Positions 35,430-46,100 of a stretch of 64,000 nt of DNA are shown piece by piece (the stretch's first letter is position 1; each line of letters starts with the position of its first letter). The notes beneath the pieces were generated by a model. The model saw nothing but the letters and a program-made list of their open reading frames with translations. It was not told where the DNA came from and searched no databases. The stretch is from Dyadobacter sp. NIV53 (GTDB lineage Bacteria; Bacteroidota; Bacteroidia; Cytophagales; Spirosomataceae), in the NCBI RefSeq assembly GCF_019711195.1, contig NZ_CP081299.1:4932501-4996500 (forward strand), given 5' to 3'. The position numbers were made by a program, and so were the translations under genes.

Positions 35430-37448
35430 ATGGATTTTGAACTTACTTCTGAATACAAACCTACGGGAGATCAGCCCGAAGCAATAAGACAACTTTTACA
35501 GGGAATTGCAGCAGGTGAACCAGCCCAGACTTTACTGGGAGTAACCGGCTCAGGAAAGACTTTTACAGTTGCCAATGTGGTAGCTGAAATTAACCGGCCT
35601 ACTCTGGTATTAAGCCATAACAAAACTCTGGCAGCTCAGCTTTATGGTGAGTTCAAGCAATTCTTTCCTAAAAATGCGGTTGAATATTTTATCAGTTACT
35701 ACGATTATTATCAGCCGGAAGCATTTATTTCAAGCAGCAATACGTACATAGAAAAGGATCTGAAGATCAATGAGGAAATTGATAAACTTCGGTTGCATAC
35801 GGTTTCTTCTCTTATGAGCGGACGCCGTGATGTGATAGTTGTCGCTTCGGTTTCCTGTATTTATGGTGCCGGTAATCCTAATGAATACAAGAAAAGCATT
35901 GTCAGCGTTAAAGTTGGCGATGTGGTCAGCAGGAATCAGTTTTTATTCCGGCTGGTTGAAATTCTGTACAGCAGGACCGAAGTCGAATTCTCACGTGGTA
36001 CTTTTCGTGTAAAAGGAGATACAGTTGATATTTTTCCGGGCTACGCCGATTTTGCCTACCGTGTGATTTTCTTTGGGGACGAAATTGAAGAAATACAGCG
36101 CATTGAACCTGACTCTGGGAAAAAAATATCAACTGACCGCGCAGTAGCAATTTTTCCTGCAAATTTGTTTGTAACAGGGCGTGATGTTTTAACACAATCT
36201 ATTAAAGAAATACAGGATGATCTGACACAACAGATCAAATATTTCGTAAGCGAAGGCCGGCTTGCAGAAGCTGAACGTGTGAAGGAACGGACTGAGTTCG
36301 ATATGGAAATGATGCGGGAACTGGGTTACTGTTCCGGCATTGAAAACTATTCGCGCTATTTTGACCGGCGTTTACCCGGTCAGAGGCCTTTCTGTTTGCT
36401 CGATTATTTTCCCGAAGATTTTTTGATGGTTGTAGATGAAAGCCATGCAACTATGCCGCAGATAAGAGCCATGTGGGGAGGTGACCGTTCGCGTAAGGAA
36501 TCTCTGGTAGAATATGGTTTCCGTTTGCCATCGGCTATGGATAACCGTCCGCTTACATTTCAGGAATTTGAGGATATGACACCACAAACTATTTTTGTAA
36601 GCGCCACGCCAGCCGATTATGAATTGCGCCGTTCAGAAGGTGTTGTAGTTCAGCAGATTATCCGCCCGACTGGTTTGTTGGATCCTGAAATTGAAGTACG
36701 CCCAAGTTTAAACCAGATTGATGATTTACTGGATGAAATAACGATCCGTATTAAACAGGGAGATCGTGTATTGATTACGACATTGACTAAGAGAATGGCT
36801 GAAGAGCTGAGCAAATACCTGGATAAAGTTGGTATTAAATGCCGCTACATTCACTCGGAAGTAAAGTCTCTGGATCGCGTTGAAATTTTAAGGGAATTAA
36901 GATTGGGCATTTTTGATGTTTTGGTTGGTGTCAATCTGTTGCGTGAAGGACTGGATTTACCCGAAGTTTCTTTGGTTGCCATCATGGATGCTGACAAGGA
37001 AGGATTTCTGCGCGATGTCCGTTCTATGATACAAACCATCGGGCGTGCTGCCCGAAACGACCGGGGGAAAGTACTCATGTATGCGGATGTGATGACAGGT
37101 TCGATGCAACAGGCTATCGAAGAAACAAACCGACGCAGGAGTATTCAGCTAGAATATAACCGCGTCAACGGAATAACGCCGACTACAATCCTGAAATCTA
37201 AGGAAGCCATTATGACACAGACTTCGGTGGCGGATTCCAAGGTTCGGAAAGTATATGTGGAACCAAGCGAAATACGTATTGCAGCAGATCCTGTTGTGCA
37301 GTATATGGGTAAAAATGACCTTCAGAAATTGCTAGCGGAAACCCAAAGAAAAATGGAAGCCGCAGCGAAAAATCTTGACTTCCTGGAAGCAGCCAGATTA
37401 CGTGATGAGTTATTACAATTGAAGGAAAGAATAAAAGAAAAGGTTTAA
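35430..37448 (+). CDS. uvrB: UvrABC excinuclease subunit B
   Basis: The 672-residue protein contains the Walker A motif GVTGSGKT (residues 37-44), the helicase motifs VVDESHATMPQIRAMW and FVSATP, the beta-hairpin region YYDYYQPEAFISSSNTYIEKD, QTIGRAARN and a C-terminal UVR domain (AAKNLDFLEAARLRDELLQLK). It is full length. It recognises and verifies bulky DNA lesions with UvrA and loads UvrC. I start at the ATG at 35430 (MDFELTSEYKPTGDQPEAI), the family's usual N-terminus, rather than an upstream alternative. A strong terminator follows. Confidence 0.97.
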   Translation: MDFELTSEYKPTGDQPEAIRQLLQGIAAGEPAQTLLGVTGSGKTFTVANVVAEINRPTLVLSHNKTLAAQLYGEFKQFFPKNAVEYFISYYDYYQPEAFISSSNTYIEKDLKINEEIDKLRLHTVSSLMSGRRDVIVVASVSCIYGAGNPNEYKKSIVSVKVGDVVSRNQFLFRLVEILYSRTEVEFSRGTFRVKGDTVDIFPGYADFAYRVIFFGDEIEEIQRIEPDSGKKISTDRAVAIFPANLFVTGRDVLTQSIKEIQDDLTQQIKYFVSEGRLAEAERVKERTEFDMEMMRELGYCSGIENYSRYFDRRLPGQRPFCLLDYFPEDFLMVVDESHATMPQIRAMWGGDRSRKESLVEYGFRLPSAMDNRPLTFQEFEDMTPQTIFVSATPADYELRRSEGVVVQQIIRPTGLLDPEIEVRPSLNQIDDLLDEITIRIKQGDRVLITTLTKRMAEELSKYLDKVGIKCRYIHSEVKSLDRVEILRELRLGIFDVLVGVNLLREGLDLPEVSLVAIMDADKEGFLRDVRSMIQTIGRAARNDRGKVLMYADVMTGSMQQAIEETNRRRSIQLEYNRVNGITPTTILKSKEAIMTQTSVADSKVRKVYVEPSEIRIAADPVVQYMGKNDLQKLLAETQRKMEAAAKNLDFLEAARLRDELLQLKERIKEKV

Positions 37449-37480
37449 AAACAGGCTGTTTTTACGATATAAGATCAAAT

Positions 37481-37511
37481 AAGCTGGCTTTACCATTGGT
37501 AAGGCCAGCTT
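37481..37511 (+). terminator. Terminator of uvrB
   Basis: Arms AAGCTGGCTTTACC (37481-37494) and GGTAAGGCCAGCTT (37498-37511) form a 14-bp stem with one wobble and a three-base central loop, followed by a T-rich tract (37514-37522). Confidence 0.85.
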
Positions 37512-37626
37512 ATTATTTTTTTAATTACAGTATCAAACTAATTTTATAAACTTTGGTGTCTATGATTCATGTATGCTATCACTAGATGTACATGATTTTG
37601 TTATAATAAATTTTGTTACTTTCCAT

Positions 37627-40119
37627 ATGAAAGAAATTTGCTTACTGGGATTTTTGTTGTTTTTGTCTTTTGTGACAATGGCTCAAAAAAGAATCAATTT
37701 CAGCGTTCCCAAAATTACGAACGGAGCAGATCTTCATGTGAAATTTAAAAATTACCAATTGATCAAAACCGATCTGGAAAGTGTTTTTTCCAAACTGAAA
37801 CATGAGCTGGACGGGCAGGTGGAACTGGCATTCTCTGATCAGTTAAGATGGACTTTTGATGTTACGGAAAATACTTTACTTTCTTCAAAGTATTTTGAAA
37901 CGGTGGCTTCGAACAATGGTTTGCGCAAAAGAATTAATCCCACGATAAAGACATTTTCTGGTGTATTAAAAGGCGGACAGGGAAAAATTTCTCTCACCGT
38001 TGATCATGGTTTTTTTACTGCAGTTATCACCGAAGGTGCACAAACCTGGTATATTGAACAGGCTCAACACATTAATGGTGAAACAGATCAGGAAATACTG
38101 TTGTTATACAACACAATAGATGTAATTGATAGCCAGCTATTTCGTTGCGGCGTTGAGGATGATAGAAATAAGGCAAATGAATTCCGTTTGCCTGATACCG
38201 GGATGAGAACATTTGCTAATTCTTGTAAAGTAGTAGAACTGGCAATAGCTTCGGATGCCAGTATGTTTACAAAATTCGGAAGTTCAAGGGCAGTATTTAA
38301 CCACAATATTGCTGTGATGAATAATGTGGCAGTACTATACAGGCACGAGTTCACGGATAATATCGAGTTTAGTATAGTTACCCAGTATGGAAGTGAGGGT
38401 TACACCAATGACCCTTTGTTCCCAAATACAACTTCTACTTCTCCCGGTATTGTATTATCTGCGTTTACAGCATGGGGTCAGACAAGAAACTTTGGAACTA
38501 CTTTCGATATCGGGCAATTCTGGACTAACCGTGATTTTGATGGAACAACCGTCGGGCTGGCTTATCTTGGAACGGTTTGCAGTAGTTATAAATACCATGT
38601 TCTTCAGGATTTTTCATCCAACATTTCGTCTGTTTCCGTAATGACTGCACATGAAATTGGCCACAATTTTAATGCAAGTCATGACCCGCCCGGTTCACCA
38701 ACTATTATGGCTCCATCTGTTAACATGACAAGTACCTGGTCATCAAATTCAGAAACTGATATAAGCAATCACATTACTTCCAGAACCTGTTTAAGTGATT
38801 GCGATGGAACGGTGAATCCTGTTTTTTTAGCTATACCTTCTGCCGTTTGCGTAGGAGGAACTGTAAAATTTAAAGACAAAACGATTAACGGTTCCAACCG
38901 AGCCTGGATTTTTCAATCAGGTAGTCCTTCGACTTCTACTGAGGCACAGCCAGCAATTACCTATTCAAATGAAGGAACATATGATGTGAATCTCTCTGGT
39001 AACGGAACCGCAAATTTGTTTTCAGATAACTATGTGATAGTAAACAATCCGGTTTTGAATACATTTTCCTGCCCGTTGCCAAGTGGCACGCCGGGAAATG
39101 CTGGTATTAAATATTTTTCTCTGAATTCTATTAGTATGTCGTCCGGAAATGCAGTTTCGGACGGGGATAAATATGTTAACAGATCGTGTACACAAATTAC
39201 TGATTTACAAACAAATACTTCTTATGATGTAATTGCCAGTATTGGGAATTATGACAGAGACGTGACACCCACTTTATATGAGCGCATTAAAGTATATATA
39301 GACTATGATAATGACGGTCTTTTTAATGAGTCGAACGAACTGATTGTTAATTCTGATGCTTCGTGGGCAGGATACCTGACTTATGATCCTATCAGCAGGC
39401 CCTGGCTAAGATTTTCGACACCTTCAAGCGTTACTAAAAATAAAATATTGAGACTGAGAGTTATTACAGATACATCTAATCCCAACAGTGCCTGCTACAA
39501 TACGGTTGATGGCCAGGTTGAAGATTATGGTGTTGTTTTTCATGACAGTAATATATCGTTACCTGTTGACCTGATATCATTTTCTGGTAAAAAAGTAAAT
39601 AATTATAATTTGCTTGAATGGAAAACGGTGAATGAAACAGAGATGCGGTCCTATACTTTGGAAAAAAGCGAAAATGGATCCGGATTTTCTGATGTTGGTA
39701 CAGTTTGGTCCAATAATACAGGTAAAAACCAATTTAACTATCAATGGAAGGATGATGCAATATCTAATTATACAGGAGGATATTATTATAAGCTCAGGAT
39801 GGAAGAACTGGATGGAAAAGTCAGTTTTAGTAAGATCATATATATCAAAAATCCTGATGTCAAATCAGGACTGACTTTACAAAACTGCCAGACATTGATC
39901 GGTGAAAATATAACTTATGAATTAGTATCAGACATTGACCGGCCTGTAAATATTACATTGTACAACATGATGGGGAGTCGTGTAAAAAACTGGAAAAAAA
40001 TACTTTTTAAGGGAACCAACCAGATTAGGGATGAAATGACAAATTTAAATTCAGGATTGTTATTCCTGAGTATACAGACAGATAACCAGCCAGTTATTGT
40101 TCAAAAAATATTAAAATAA
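37627..40119 (+). CDS. Secreted reprolysin-like zinc metalloprotease with GEVED and T9SS sorting domains
   Basis: The 830-residue protein has a signal peptide (MKEICLLGFLLFLSFVTMAQ), a propeptide-like region, then an M12-type metalloprotease domain with HEIGHNFNASHD (zinc ligands, about residue 342). A PKD-like segment (about 415-475), a GEVED domain ending in VDGQVEDYGV (about 620-640) and a C-terminal type IX sorting region (PVNITLYNMMGSRVKNW...GLLFLSIQ...VIVQKILK) follow. The sorting domain implies secretion by the type IX system to the cell surface or medium, where it would act as an endopeptidase. I start at the ATG at 37627 because it opens the signal peptide. It is a single gene. Confidence 0.88.
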   Translation: MKEICLLGFLLFLSFVTMAQKRINFSVPKITNGADLHVKFKNYQLIKTDLESVFSKLKHELDGQVELAFSDQLRWTFDVTENTLLSSKYFETVASNNGLRKRINPTIKTFSGVLKGGQGKISLTVDHGFFTAVITEGAQTWYIEQAQHINGETDQEILLLYNTIDVIDSQLFRCGVEDDRNKANEFRLPDTGMRTFANSCKVVELAIASDASMFTKFGSSRAVFNHNIAVMNNVAVLYRHEFTDNIEFSIVTQYGSEGYTNDPLFPNTTSTSPGIVLSAFTAWGQTRNFGTTFDIGQFWTNRDFDGTTVGLAYLGTVCSSYKYHVLQDFSSNISSVSVMTAHEIGHNFNASHDPPGSPTIMAPSVNMTSTWSSNSETDISNHITSRTCLSDCDGTVNPVFLAIPSAVCVGGTVKFKDKTINGSNRAWIFQSGSPSTSTEAQPAITYSNEGTYDVNLSGNGTANLFSDNYVIVNNPVLNTFSCPLPSGTPGNAGIKYFSLNSISMSSGNAVSDGDKYVNRSCTQITDLQTNTSYDVIASIGNYDRDVTPTLYERIKVYIDYDNDGLFNESNELIVNSDASWAGYLTYDPISRPWLRFSTPSSVTKNKILRLRVITDTSNPNSACYNTVDGQVEDYGVVFHDSNISLPVDLISFSGKKVNNYNLLEWKTVNETEMRSYTLEKSENGSGFSDVGTVWSNNTGKNQFNYQWKDDAISNYTGGYYYKLRMEELDGKVSFSKIIYIKNPDVKSGLTLQNCQTLIGENITYELVSDIDRPVNITLYNMMGSRVKNWKKILFKGTNQIRDEMTNLNSGLLFLSIQTDNQPVIVQKILK

Positions 40120-40144
40120 AAGCAGTTTATAATAAATGGGGTTG

Positions 40145-40729
40145 TCAGATAGTTTTGGCAGTCCCGTTTAACAATTCATTCAATAAATTTTTATCAGATT
40201 TAATTGAATCTTTCAACAATTTCAGGGCTTCTTGCCAATTATTTACCCTTGTGTGCCTTGTTACATTTATATTATGCCCGGCGGTAAAAAGTATGGGCAT
40301 TCCTTTGCAAAAATCCAGATTTTTTAGGTGGTCATCAATAAGAAAATCAGTATCAATTACACTTTTGTCTCCACAAAATATAATATTTTTCCAGGAGATA
40401 AATGGAAAATGCTCGTTAAGCCAGTCATATTTTTCTGGCAACGAATTCGGAAATTCCATGGCTGCTGAAACGATGTATACCTCGAAATCATTTTGTAATT
40501 CAAGTAACGCTTCCTGTGCTCCGGGCACAATGGGTGCATGACGGAAAAAACCAGGTTTGTATAACAAACTTCTGGCAGCTGCCGGATCGGGAAATGCTTC
40601 GTCTTCGGGTTTGCCCAATAAATCCGCCTTTTCAACTTTTATACCAAATTCTTTTTCATATAAATTAATCCAGTTTGTTTCAATGTCTACAATAACATTG
40701 TCCATATCGATTGCGATTGTCTTCCTCAT
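40145..40729 (-). CDS. 5'(3')-deoxyribonucleotidase-like HAD phosphatase (NT5C family)
   Basis: The 194-residue protein opens with the HAD nucleophile motif TIAIDMDNVIVDI (D-x-D). NFEVYIVSAAMEFPNS-like motif II, then KSVIDTDFLIDDHLKNLDF supply the rest of the pocket, and PGFFRHAPIVPGAQEALLEL is typical of NT5C proteins. It should remove phosphate from (deoxy)nucleoside 5'-monophosphates in the cytoplasm. I start at the ATG at 40727-40729 (MRKTIAIDMD); an upstream in-frame start adds 14 residues. A DeoR-type regulator is divergent, with a large operator between them. Confidence 0.85.
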   Translation of the reverse strand: MRKTIAIDMDNVIVDIETNWINLYEKEFGIKVEKADLLGKPEDEAFPDPAAARSLLYKPGFFRHAPIVPGAQEALLELQNDFEVYIVSAAMEFPNSLPEKYDWLNEHFPFISWKNIIFCGDKSVIDTDFLIDDHLKNLDFCKGMPILFTAGHNINVTRHTRVNNWQEALKLLKDSIKSDKNLLNELLNGTAKTI

Positions 40730-40750
40730 TTCCAAAAGTTGTTTTTTAAT

Positions 40751-40802
40751 ATTTGCTATATGTTGCAACAAATTTACATTAATATTGCAATATATAGCAA
40801 AT
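40751..40802. promoter_or_regulatory. 18-bp inverted-repeat operator between nucleotidase and DeoR gene
   Basis: ATTTGCTATATGTTGCAA (40751-40768) and TTGCAATATATAGCAAAT (40785-40802) are inverse copies with one mismatch, 16 bases apart. It lies in a divergent region, so the DeoR protein may bind it and control both genes (inference). A -7 box TAAATTTG lies at 40821-40828, 20 bases before the DeoR start. Confidence 0.6.
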
Positions 40803-40847
40803 ATGTAATAAAATATTTCTTAAATTTGCGTAATATTGAAACAAATT

Positions 40848-41597
40848 ATGCTAAAAGAAGAAAGATTTCAGGTTATATTATCTCAGCTGAACCAGGATCA
40901 GAAAGTACATCTTGCAGATTTAAGCCAGATTTTAAAGGTTTCGGAAGATACGGTTCGGCGTGATATTAAGGAGCTTGCAGATCAGGGGCTTTTAAAATCA
41001 GTAAGGGGAGGAGCAGTACCTCATTCACCGGGGCCGCATCGTTTTCATGACAGAATTGAATATGGCAATGAGCAAAAAGAAATCATTGCCAAAAAGGCAC
41101 TGGATTTTTTAAGAGACGGACAGGTTGTGATTTTTGATGGCGGCACATCAGCCATGCTTATTGCACAGGCATTGCCAAAGGATATCCGGCTTACAGTGGT
41201 AACTAACAGTTTTCCGATTGCGAATATCCTGGAAGTACATGAAAATGTAGAAGTACTGTTTGCAGGTGGAAGGCTTCTTAAAAATTCATTTGTTACAATT
41301 GGAAATGAAACCATACGGTTTTTTAAGAAATTCAGGGCAGACATTTGTTTTCTGGGAATTTGCAGTATCCATCCTGAACTGGGAGTTACAGGGCCAGACT
41401 ATGAAGAAAGCGAAGTGAAAAAAACAATGATCGAATCTTCCAGAGAAATTATTGCACTCGCTACGATTGAAAAACTGGAAACAGCAGAAGCGTATTATGT
41501 TTGTCCAACCGGCCAGTTAACAGCCATCATTACAGATCAATCCAACGATTTTCCTGAGTTTGAAGTGTATAAAAAGATGGGAATCAAAATGGTATAA
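40848..41597 (+). CDS. DeoR/GlpR-family transcriptional regulator
   Basis: The 249-residue protein has an N-terminal DeoR winged helix-turn-helix (about residues 1-57: MLKEERFQVILSQL, LKVSEDTVRRDIKELADQGLL, then VRGGAV) and a C-terminal sugar-phosphate-sensing DeoRC domain (about 75-235, DGGTSAMLIAQAL and VVTNSFPIANIL, GGRLL). It should be a repressor released by a sugar phosphate. The start at the ATG 40848 is preferred over an upstream TTG. The 18-bp inverted repeat upstream is its most likely operator. Its effector is unknown. Confidence 0.88.
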   Translation: MLKEERFQVILSQLNQDQKVHLADLSQILKVSEDTVRRDIKELADQGLLKSVRGGAVPHSPGPHRFHDRIEYGNEQKEIIAKKALDFLRDGQVVIFDGGTSAMLIAQALPKDIRLTVVTNSFPIANILEVHENVEVLFAGGRLLKNSFVTIGNETIRFFKKFRADICFLGICSIHPELGVTGPDYEESEVKKTMIESSREIIALATIEKLETAEAYYVCPTGQLTAIITDQSNDFPEFEVYKKMGIKMV

Positions 41598-41610
41598 CAA
41601 TTGCTTTTAC

Positions 41611-42390
41611 TTATTTTGGCCCCATTCGGATTGCTCCGTCCAGCCGGATTACCTCGCCGTTTAGCATAGGGTTTTCAACAATAGATCTGGCAAGCCAGGC
41701 ATACTCGTATGGTTTTCCGAGGCGGGATGGAAACGGGATTTGCTGTCCAAGGGAAATTCGGGCTTCTTCGGGCAATCCCATCATTAAAGGTGTTTCAAAC
41801 AATCCGGGTGCAATAGCCATTACGCGAATTCCGGATTTTGCCAGATCGCGTGCAACAGGTAACGTCATGCTTACAATACCTCCTTTGCTTGCTGCATAAG
41901 CAACCTGTCCCATTTGCCCGTCATACGCTGCAACTGAGGCTGTATTGATGATAACTCCCCGTTCGCCATCATCATTCGGTTCATTCTTTTCCATGGCAAA
42001 AGCAGCTAACCGGATTACATTAAATGTACCTATCAGGTTTACTTTAATTGTTTTTTCGAAAAGATCCAGCGAATGTGGGCCATAAATACCTTCTGATTTT
42101 CCAACAGTTTTGCGAACGGGAGCAATACCGGCACAATTCACGACAATTTGAATAGTACCAAATGTTTCCAATGCCAGATTGATTGCATCATGCACATCGT
42201 TTTCACTGGAAACGTCGGTTTTTATGAATTTAATTTTTGAAGAGAATTCTTGTTCCAGCGCCTTTCCGGCAGTTTCGTTGAGGTCAAGAATAATTACGTT
42301 TGATCCATTGGCAGCAAAGTATCTTGCAGTCGCTTCACCTAAGCCGGATGCGCCTCCGGTAATAAGGGCCGTGGAATTTTTTAGTTGCAT
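41611..42390 (-). CDS. SDR, 3-hydroxyacyl-CoA dehydrogenase type II-like
   Basis: The 259-residue protein has the NAD-binding ITGGASGLGEATARYFAANG motif, an NCAGIAP motif, the catalytic YAASKGG (Y-x-x-x-K, about residues 163-167) and serine in INTASVAAYDG. VKVNLIGTFNVIRLAAFAM and the insert EPNDDGERGVIIN are characteristic of the HSD10/3-hydroxyacyl-CoA dehydrogenase type 2 group, which acts in beta-oxidation or branched-chain degradation. It is convergent with the DeoR gene; linkage to it is only by proximity. Confidence 0.8.
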   Translation of the reverse strand: MQLKNSTALITGGASGLGEATARYFAANGSNVIILDLNETAGKALEQEFSSKIKFIKTDVSSENDVHDAINLALETFGTIQIVVNCAGIAPVRKTVGKSEGIYGPHSLDLFEKTIKVNLIGTFNVIRLAAFAMEKNEPNDDGERGVIINTASVAAYDGQMGQVAYAASKGGIVSMTLPVARDLAKSGIRVMAIAPGLFETPLMMGLPEEARISLGQQIPFPSRLGKPYEYAWLARSIVENPMLNGEVIRLDGAIRMGPK

Positions 42391-42413
42391 AGCGTGAGGC
42401 TAATTCCTTTTGG

Positions 42414-42580
42414 TTACCATTTCAGGTTTTTCGGAATAGGATGTTTTTCTAAAAATTTACGAGCCTCCTCTATTTTTTTCAAAGCTGCCGGAGGAGTTCG
42501 GAAATTATTTAAAGATTTGTCAATACTAACCTCTCCGGATTTTGACTTTGGATTAACTATTTTTTTTCTAATGTCTCCAT
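42414..42580 (-). CDS. Small basic protein, partner of DUF6934-like gene (frameshift in a T8 run)
   Basis: This 55-residue gene is too short and broken to show as an open frame. Start ATG at 42578-42580; the frame ends early at the T8 run (42560-42567) unless one base is added. With it the product is METLEKKIVNPKSKSGEVS, then PPAALKKIEEARKFLEKHPIPKNLKW, and the stop at 42414-42416 falls exactly in frame. It starts 21 bases past the DUF6934-like gene on the same strand. The function is unknown; a small antitoxin-like or accessory role is a guess. Confidence 0.5.
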
Positions 42581-42601
42581 ATCAAAATGGGTTAATAATC
42601 T

Positions 42602-43048
42602 CTAAGTTATTGTTCTTTTACCAATTAAAAAACTTTCAAAGGATATGTTTGGTGCAAAAGGAATCCATTCACTATTTGTCCAAAGATAGATTGTTAGATT
42701 CGTTTTAAATTCAGGATAAATTTTATTTATTGCAATTTGATAAAGCCGCGTGCGTGATTCGGTACTTCCCTGGAATTTGACCTTTCTTTCAGGATATTTA
42801 TCAAAAAAAGGTAAAATTACTTACATTATAGTAGCTAATACTTCCAGCATGTCACCATTATCAATAACAAATACATCACTGTATTCGTGAGTATTTAAAT
42901 CATAATCCATTAAAGCCAGATTGTAATTTTCTTCCAATAGTGGCCTTATTAAAATAAGCTTATCGAAAATACCTCGCTTCCCTACACTTTGGATATGGAA
43001 GCTGGTATACTCTTCATCAGATTGAAATATATACGGTTCGTGATCCAT
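42602..43048 (-). pseudogene. DUF6934-like protein interrupted by an in-frame stop
   Basis: The open part (42821-43048) encodes MDHEPYIFQSDEEYTSFHIQSVGKRGIFDKLILIRP and NLALMDYDLN, ending LATIM-stop. The same frame continues past the TAA (42821-42823) for 72 codons with FFDKYPERKVKFQGSTESRTRLYQIAINK and FAPNISFESFLIGKRTIT, then a stop at 42602-42604. Both halves, and especially the F-x-GST-x-x-RTRLY block, fit the DUF6934 family of Bacteroidota (about 145-150 residues; recognised from memory). So this is one gene with a nonsense codon. The function of the family is unknown. Confidence 0.6.
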
Positions 43049-43125
43049 AAAATATTCTTAACCACGTTAGTCATTTTCAATAGGACTTTCAGAATAGTTT
43101 AAGTCACTCAGCCCCAATGCATAAA

Positions 43126-43160
43126 AAGAGCCAAGAGATATATTTATCTCTGTGGCTCTC
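43126..43160 (-). terminator. Terminator of ileS
   Basis: The minus strand has GAGAGCC and AGAGATA arms pairing with TATCTCT and GGCTCT, followed by TTTTT (plus A run 43123-43127). It lies 32 bases beyond the ileS stop. Confidence 0.75.
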
Positions 43161-43191
43161 TTGTTTTCTCATTTATCTCTGTGTACCCTTC

Positions 43192-46100
43192 CTATACCAC
43201 CTCAATCTTCACTTTTAATAAAAACTCATCCATTTCAATCTCACTGGCAGTCCCGTTTAAGTCGCCAACCAGGCTTAGATCTAGTGCCTGAACTTCCTGA
43301 CAAATGTATTCTTTGTTGGCAGTCACAGCGTTTGCCAGCAATTCATCATTATTCTGCAGGGTAATTTTTATTTTGTCCGTTACTTCAAAACCACTGTCTT
43401 TACGCAAGTTCTGAACACGGTTTACAAAGTCACGTGCGATTCCTTCCAGTCGAAGTTCATCTGTAACAGTAATATCAAGTGCTACGGTAAGTCCGTTTTC
43501 ACTGGCCACCAACCATCCCGGAACATCTTCGGTATAGATTTCCACTTCTTCAGGCAGGATCTCTCCGAGCGTTTTAGATTCTGTATCAACAAGTGAATAG
43601 GTGCCGTTCTTTTCTAATTCATCAATTTCTTTGTTATCCCAAAGTTTGATCAGCTCACCCACTTTTTGCATTTCTTTACCAAACTTTTTACCCAAAAGTT
43701 TAAAATTTGGTTTTGCTTTTTTATGGAAGAATCCGGTGTTATCATTAATCGCGTGAACTTCTTTCACATTCACTTCTGATAAAATTATAGCTGAAACCTG
43801 ATTAACCTGACGGTCAGTTTTTTCGCTTAAAGCAGGAATCAAAACTTTTGATAGAGGCTGACGAACTTTGATCTTGTGTTTTTTACGTATTGAATGCACC
43901 AATGAACTGATAGATTGTGCCAGTTCCATAGATTCTTCCAGATCCAGATCAACGGCGCTGCTTTCGATTTTTGGCCAGAATGTTAAGTGAACAGAATCAT
44001 ATTTGTAATCTGTTTCATTAGCTTTCGATGCTTCACGATCACCATCGGTCAGGTTTTTATATAACCATTCTCCAAAAAACGGTGCAATGGGTGACATTAA
44101 CTGAGAAACTGTAACCAGGCAATGCTGTAAGGTTTCGTAAGCAGCTTGTTTGTCTTCCGTTAATTGGCCGGCATCTTTTTCCTGTGAAGGATTCCAGAAA
44201 CGGCGGCGATTTAGGCGGATATACCAGTTTGAAAGCTGATCCGTTACGAAATCCTGAATCAAACGTCCGGCTTTTGTCGGATTATAGTCATCAAATTGCT
44301 CACCAACTTCTTTGATCAGCGTATTCAGTTTAGATAAAATCCAGCGATCCAGTTCAGTGCGTTTTTCAACCGCAACTGTCTTACTCTCATGATACTCGTA
44401 CCCATCCAGGTTTGCATAAAGTGCAAAGAAATTGTAGGTGTTGACCAGCGTTCCGAAAAATTTACGCTGTACTTCTACAATTCCATCCAGATTAAATTTC
44501 AGGTTATCCCATGGTTCTGCATTGGTAATCATGTACCAGCGCGTTGCATCCGGGCCATATTTGCCTAATGTTTCAAAAGGATCCACTGCATTGCCCAAAC
44601 GCTTGGACATCTTATTGCCATTTTTGTCCAATACCAAACCGGTGGAAACAACATTTTTGAAGGCAATGGAATCAAACAATAAAACAGAAATAGCGTGTAA
44701 GGTAAAAAACCAGCCGCGCGTCTGATCGACACCTTCAGATATAAAATCAGCAGGATAACTTTGGTTAAAAGTCTCCTGATTTTCAAAAGGATAATGCCAT
44801 TGTGCATATGGCATCGCACCGGAATCAAACCATACATCTATCAGATCCGGTTCGCGGTGCATCAGGTTTCCTTGGCTGAAACCAATACAATCGTATCTAC
44901 ATAAGGACGGTGAAGATCAAAATCACCATGCTGAAGTTTCAGCAGATATTCCGAATTGTGTGCAGCTTGTTCTCTCGAAAGATGCTCGGACAGGATGGCT
45001 TCTTCCAAAAGGTCTTTCAATTGTTCAATGGATCCAACACATACTTCCTCACCATGCTCGCTACGCCAGATTGGTAATGGCGTTCCCCAGTAACGTGACC
45101 GGGAAAGGTTCCAGTCAACCAGATTTTCAAGCCAGTTTCCAAAGCGGCCGGTTCCTGTACTTTCTGGTTTCCAGTTGATCGTTTTATTTAATTCAACCAA
45201 CCTGTCTTTTAATGCAGTCGTTTTGATAAACCAGCTGTCCAGAGGATAATAAAGCACAGGTTTATCGGTACGCCAGCAATGCGGGTACGGGTGTTCATAT
45301 TTTTCAACCTTGAATGCTTTGCCTTCTTCCTTTAATCTGATGGCAATCAATACATCCGTTGCACGAAATTCAGGATCATTTTGCTCTTCTTCTGAATAAT
45401 ATTCAGGCTTTACAAAGCGGCCAGCATAATCTGTAATTTCTTTTACAAAACGGCCACGGCGATCTACAATCGGTACTTCTTTACCCGTTTCATCTTTCAC
45501 CATGATTGAAGGAATTCCATTGGCTTGGGCTACCCGGAAATCGTCCGCACCAAATGTTGGAGAGGTATGCACAACACCCGTACCGTCTTCAGTCGTTACA
45601 AAGTCGCCAATAATCACTCTGAATGCAGGCGTATCGGGCTGAACATAAGGCATCAATTGCTCATATTCAACGCCTTCCAGATCTTTACCTTTGAACTCTG
45701 AAACAATAGACCAGGGTAAATGTTTCTTGTCGCTTGCCTCAAAACCTTCTGAAATCACCATCCTGGTATTTTTCTGAAAAATATTTGCCAACTAAATCCT
45801 TTGCCAATACAACCTGAACCGGTGCATAAGTGTAAGGATTAAAAGTTTTTACCAATACGTAATTGATATTAGCTCCAACGGTCAGGGCCGTATTTGCAGG
45901 CAAAGTCCAGGGTGTTGTTGTCCAGGCAAGAATCCGGATATCTATGCTGTTTAGACCTTCCAGACTACGAGTCCCGGTCTTAAAAACCTGGAAGGTCTCA
46001 GGCGCCTTTACCCTAAACATTGCCACAATTGTCGTATCCTTCACATCTTTATACGTGCCCGGCATATTCAGTTCATGCGACGAAAGTCCGGTTCCGGCAG

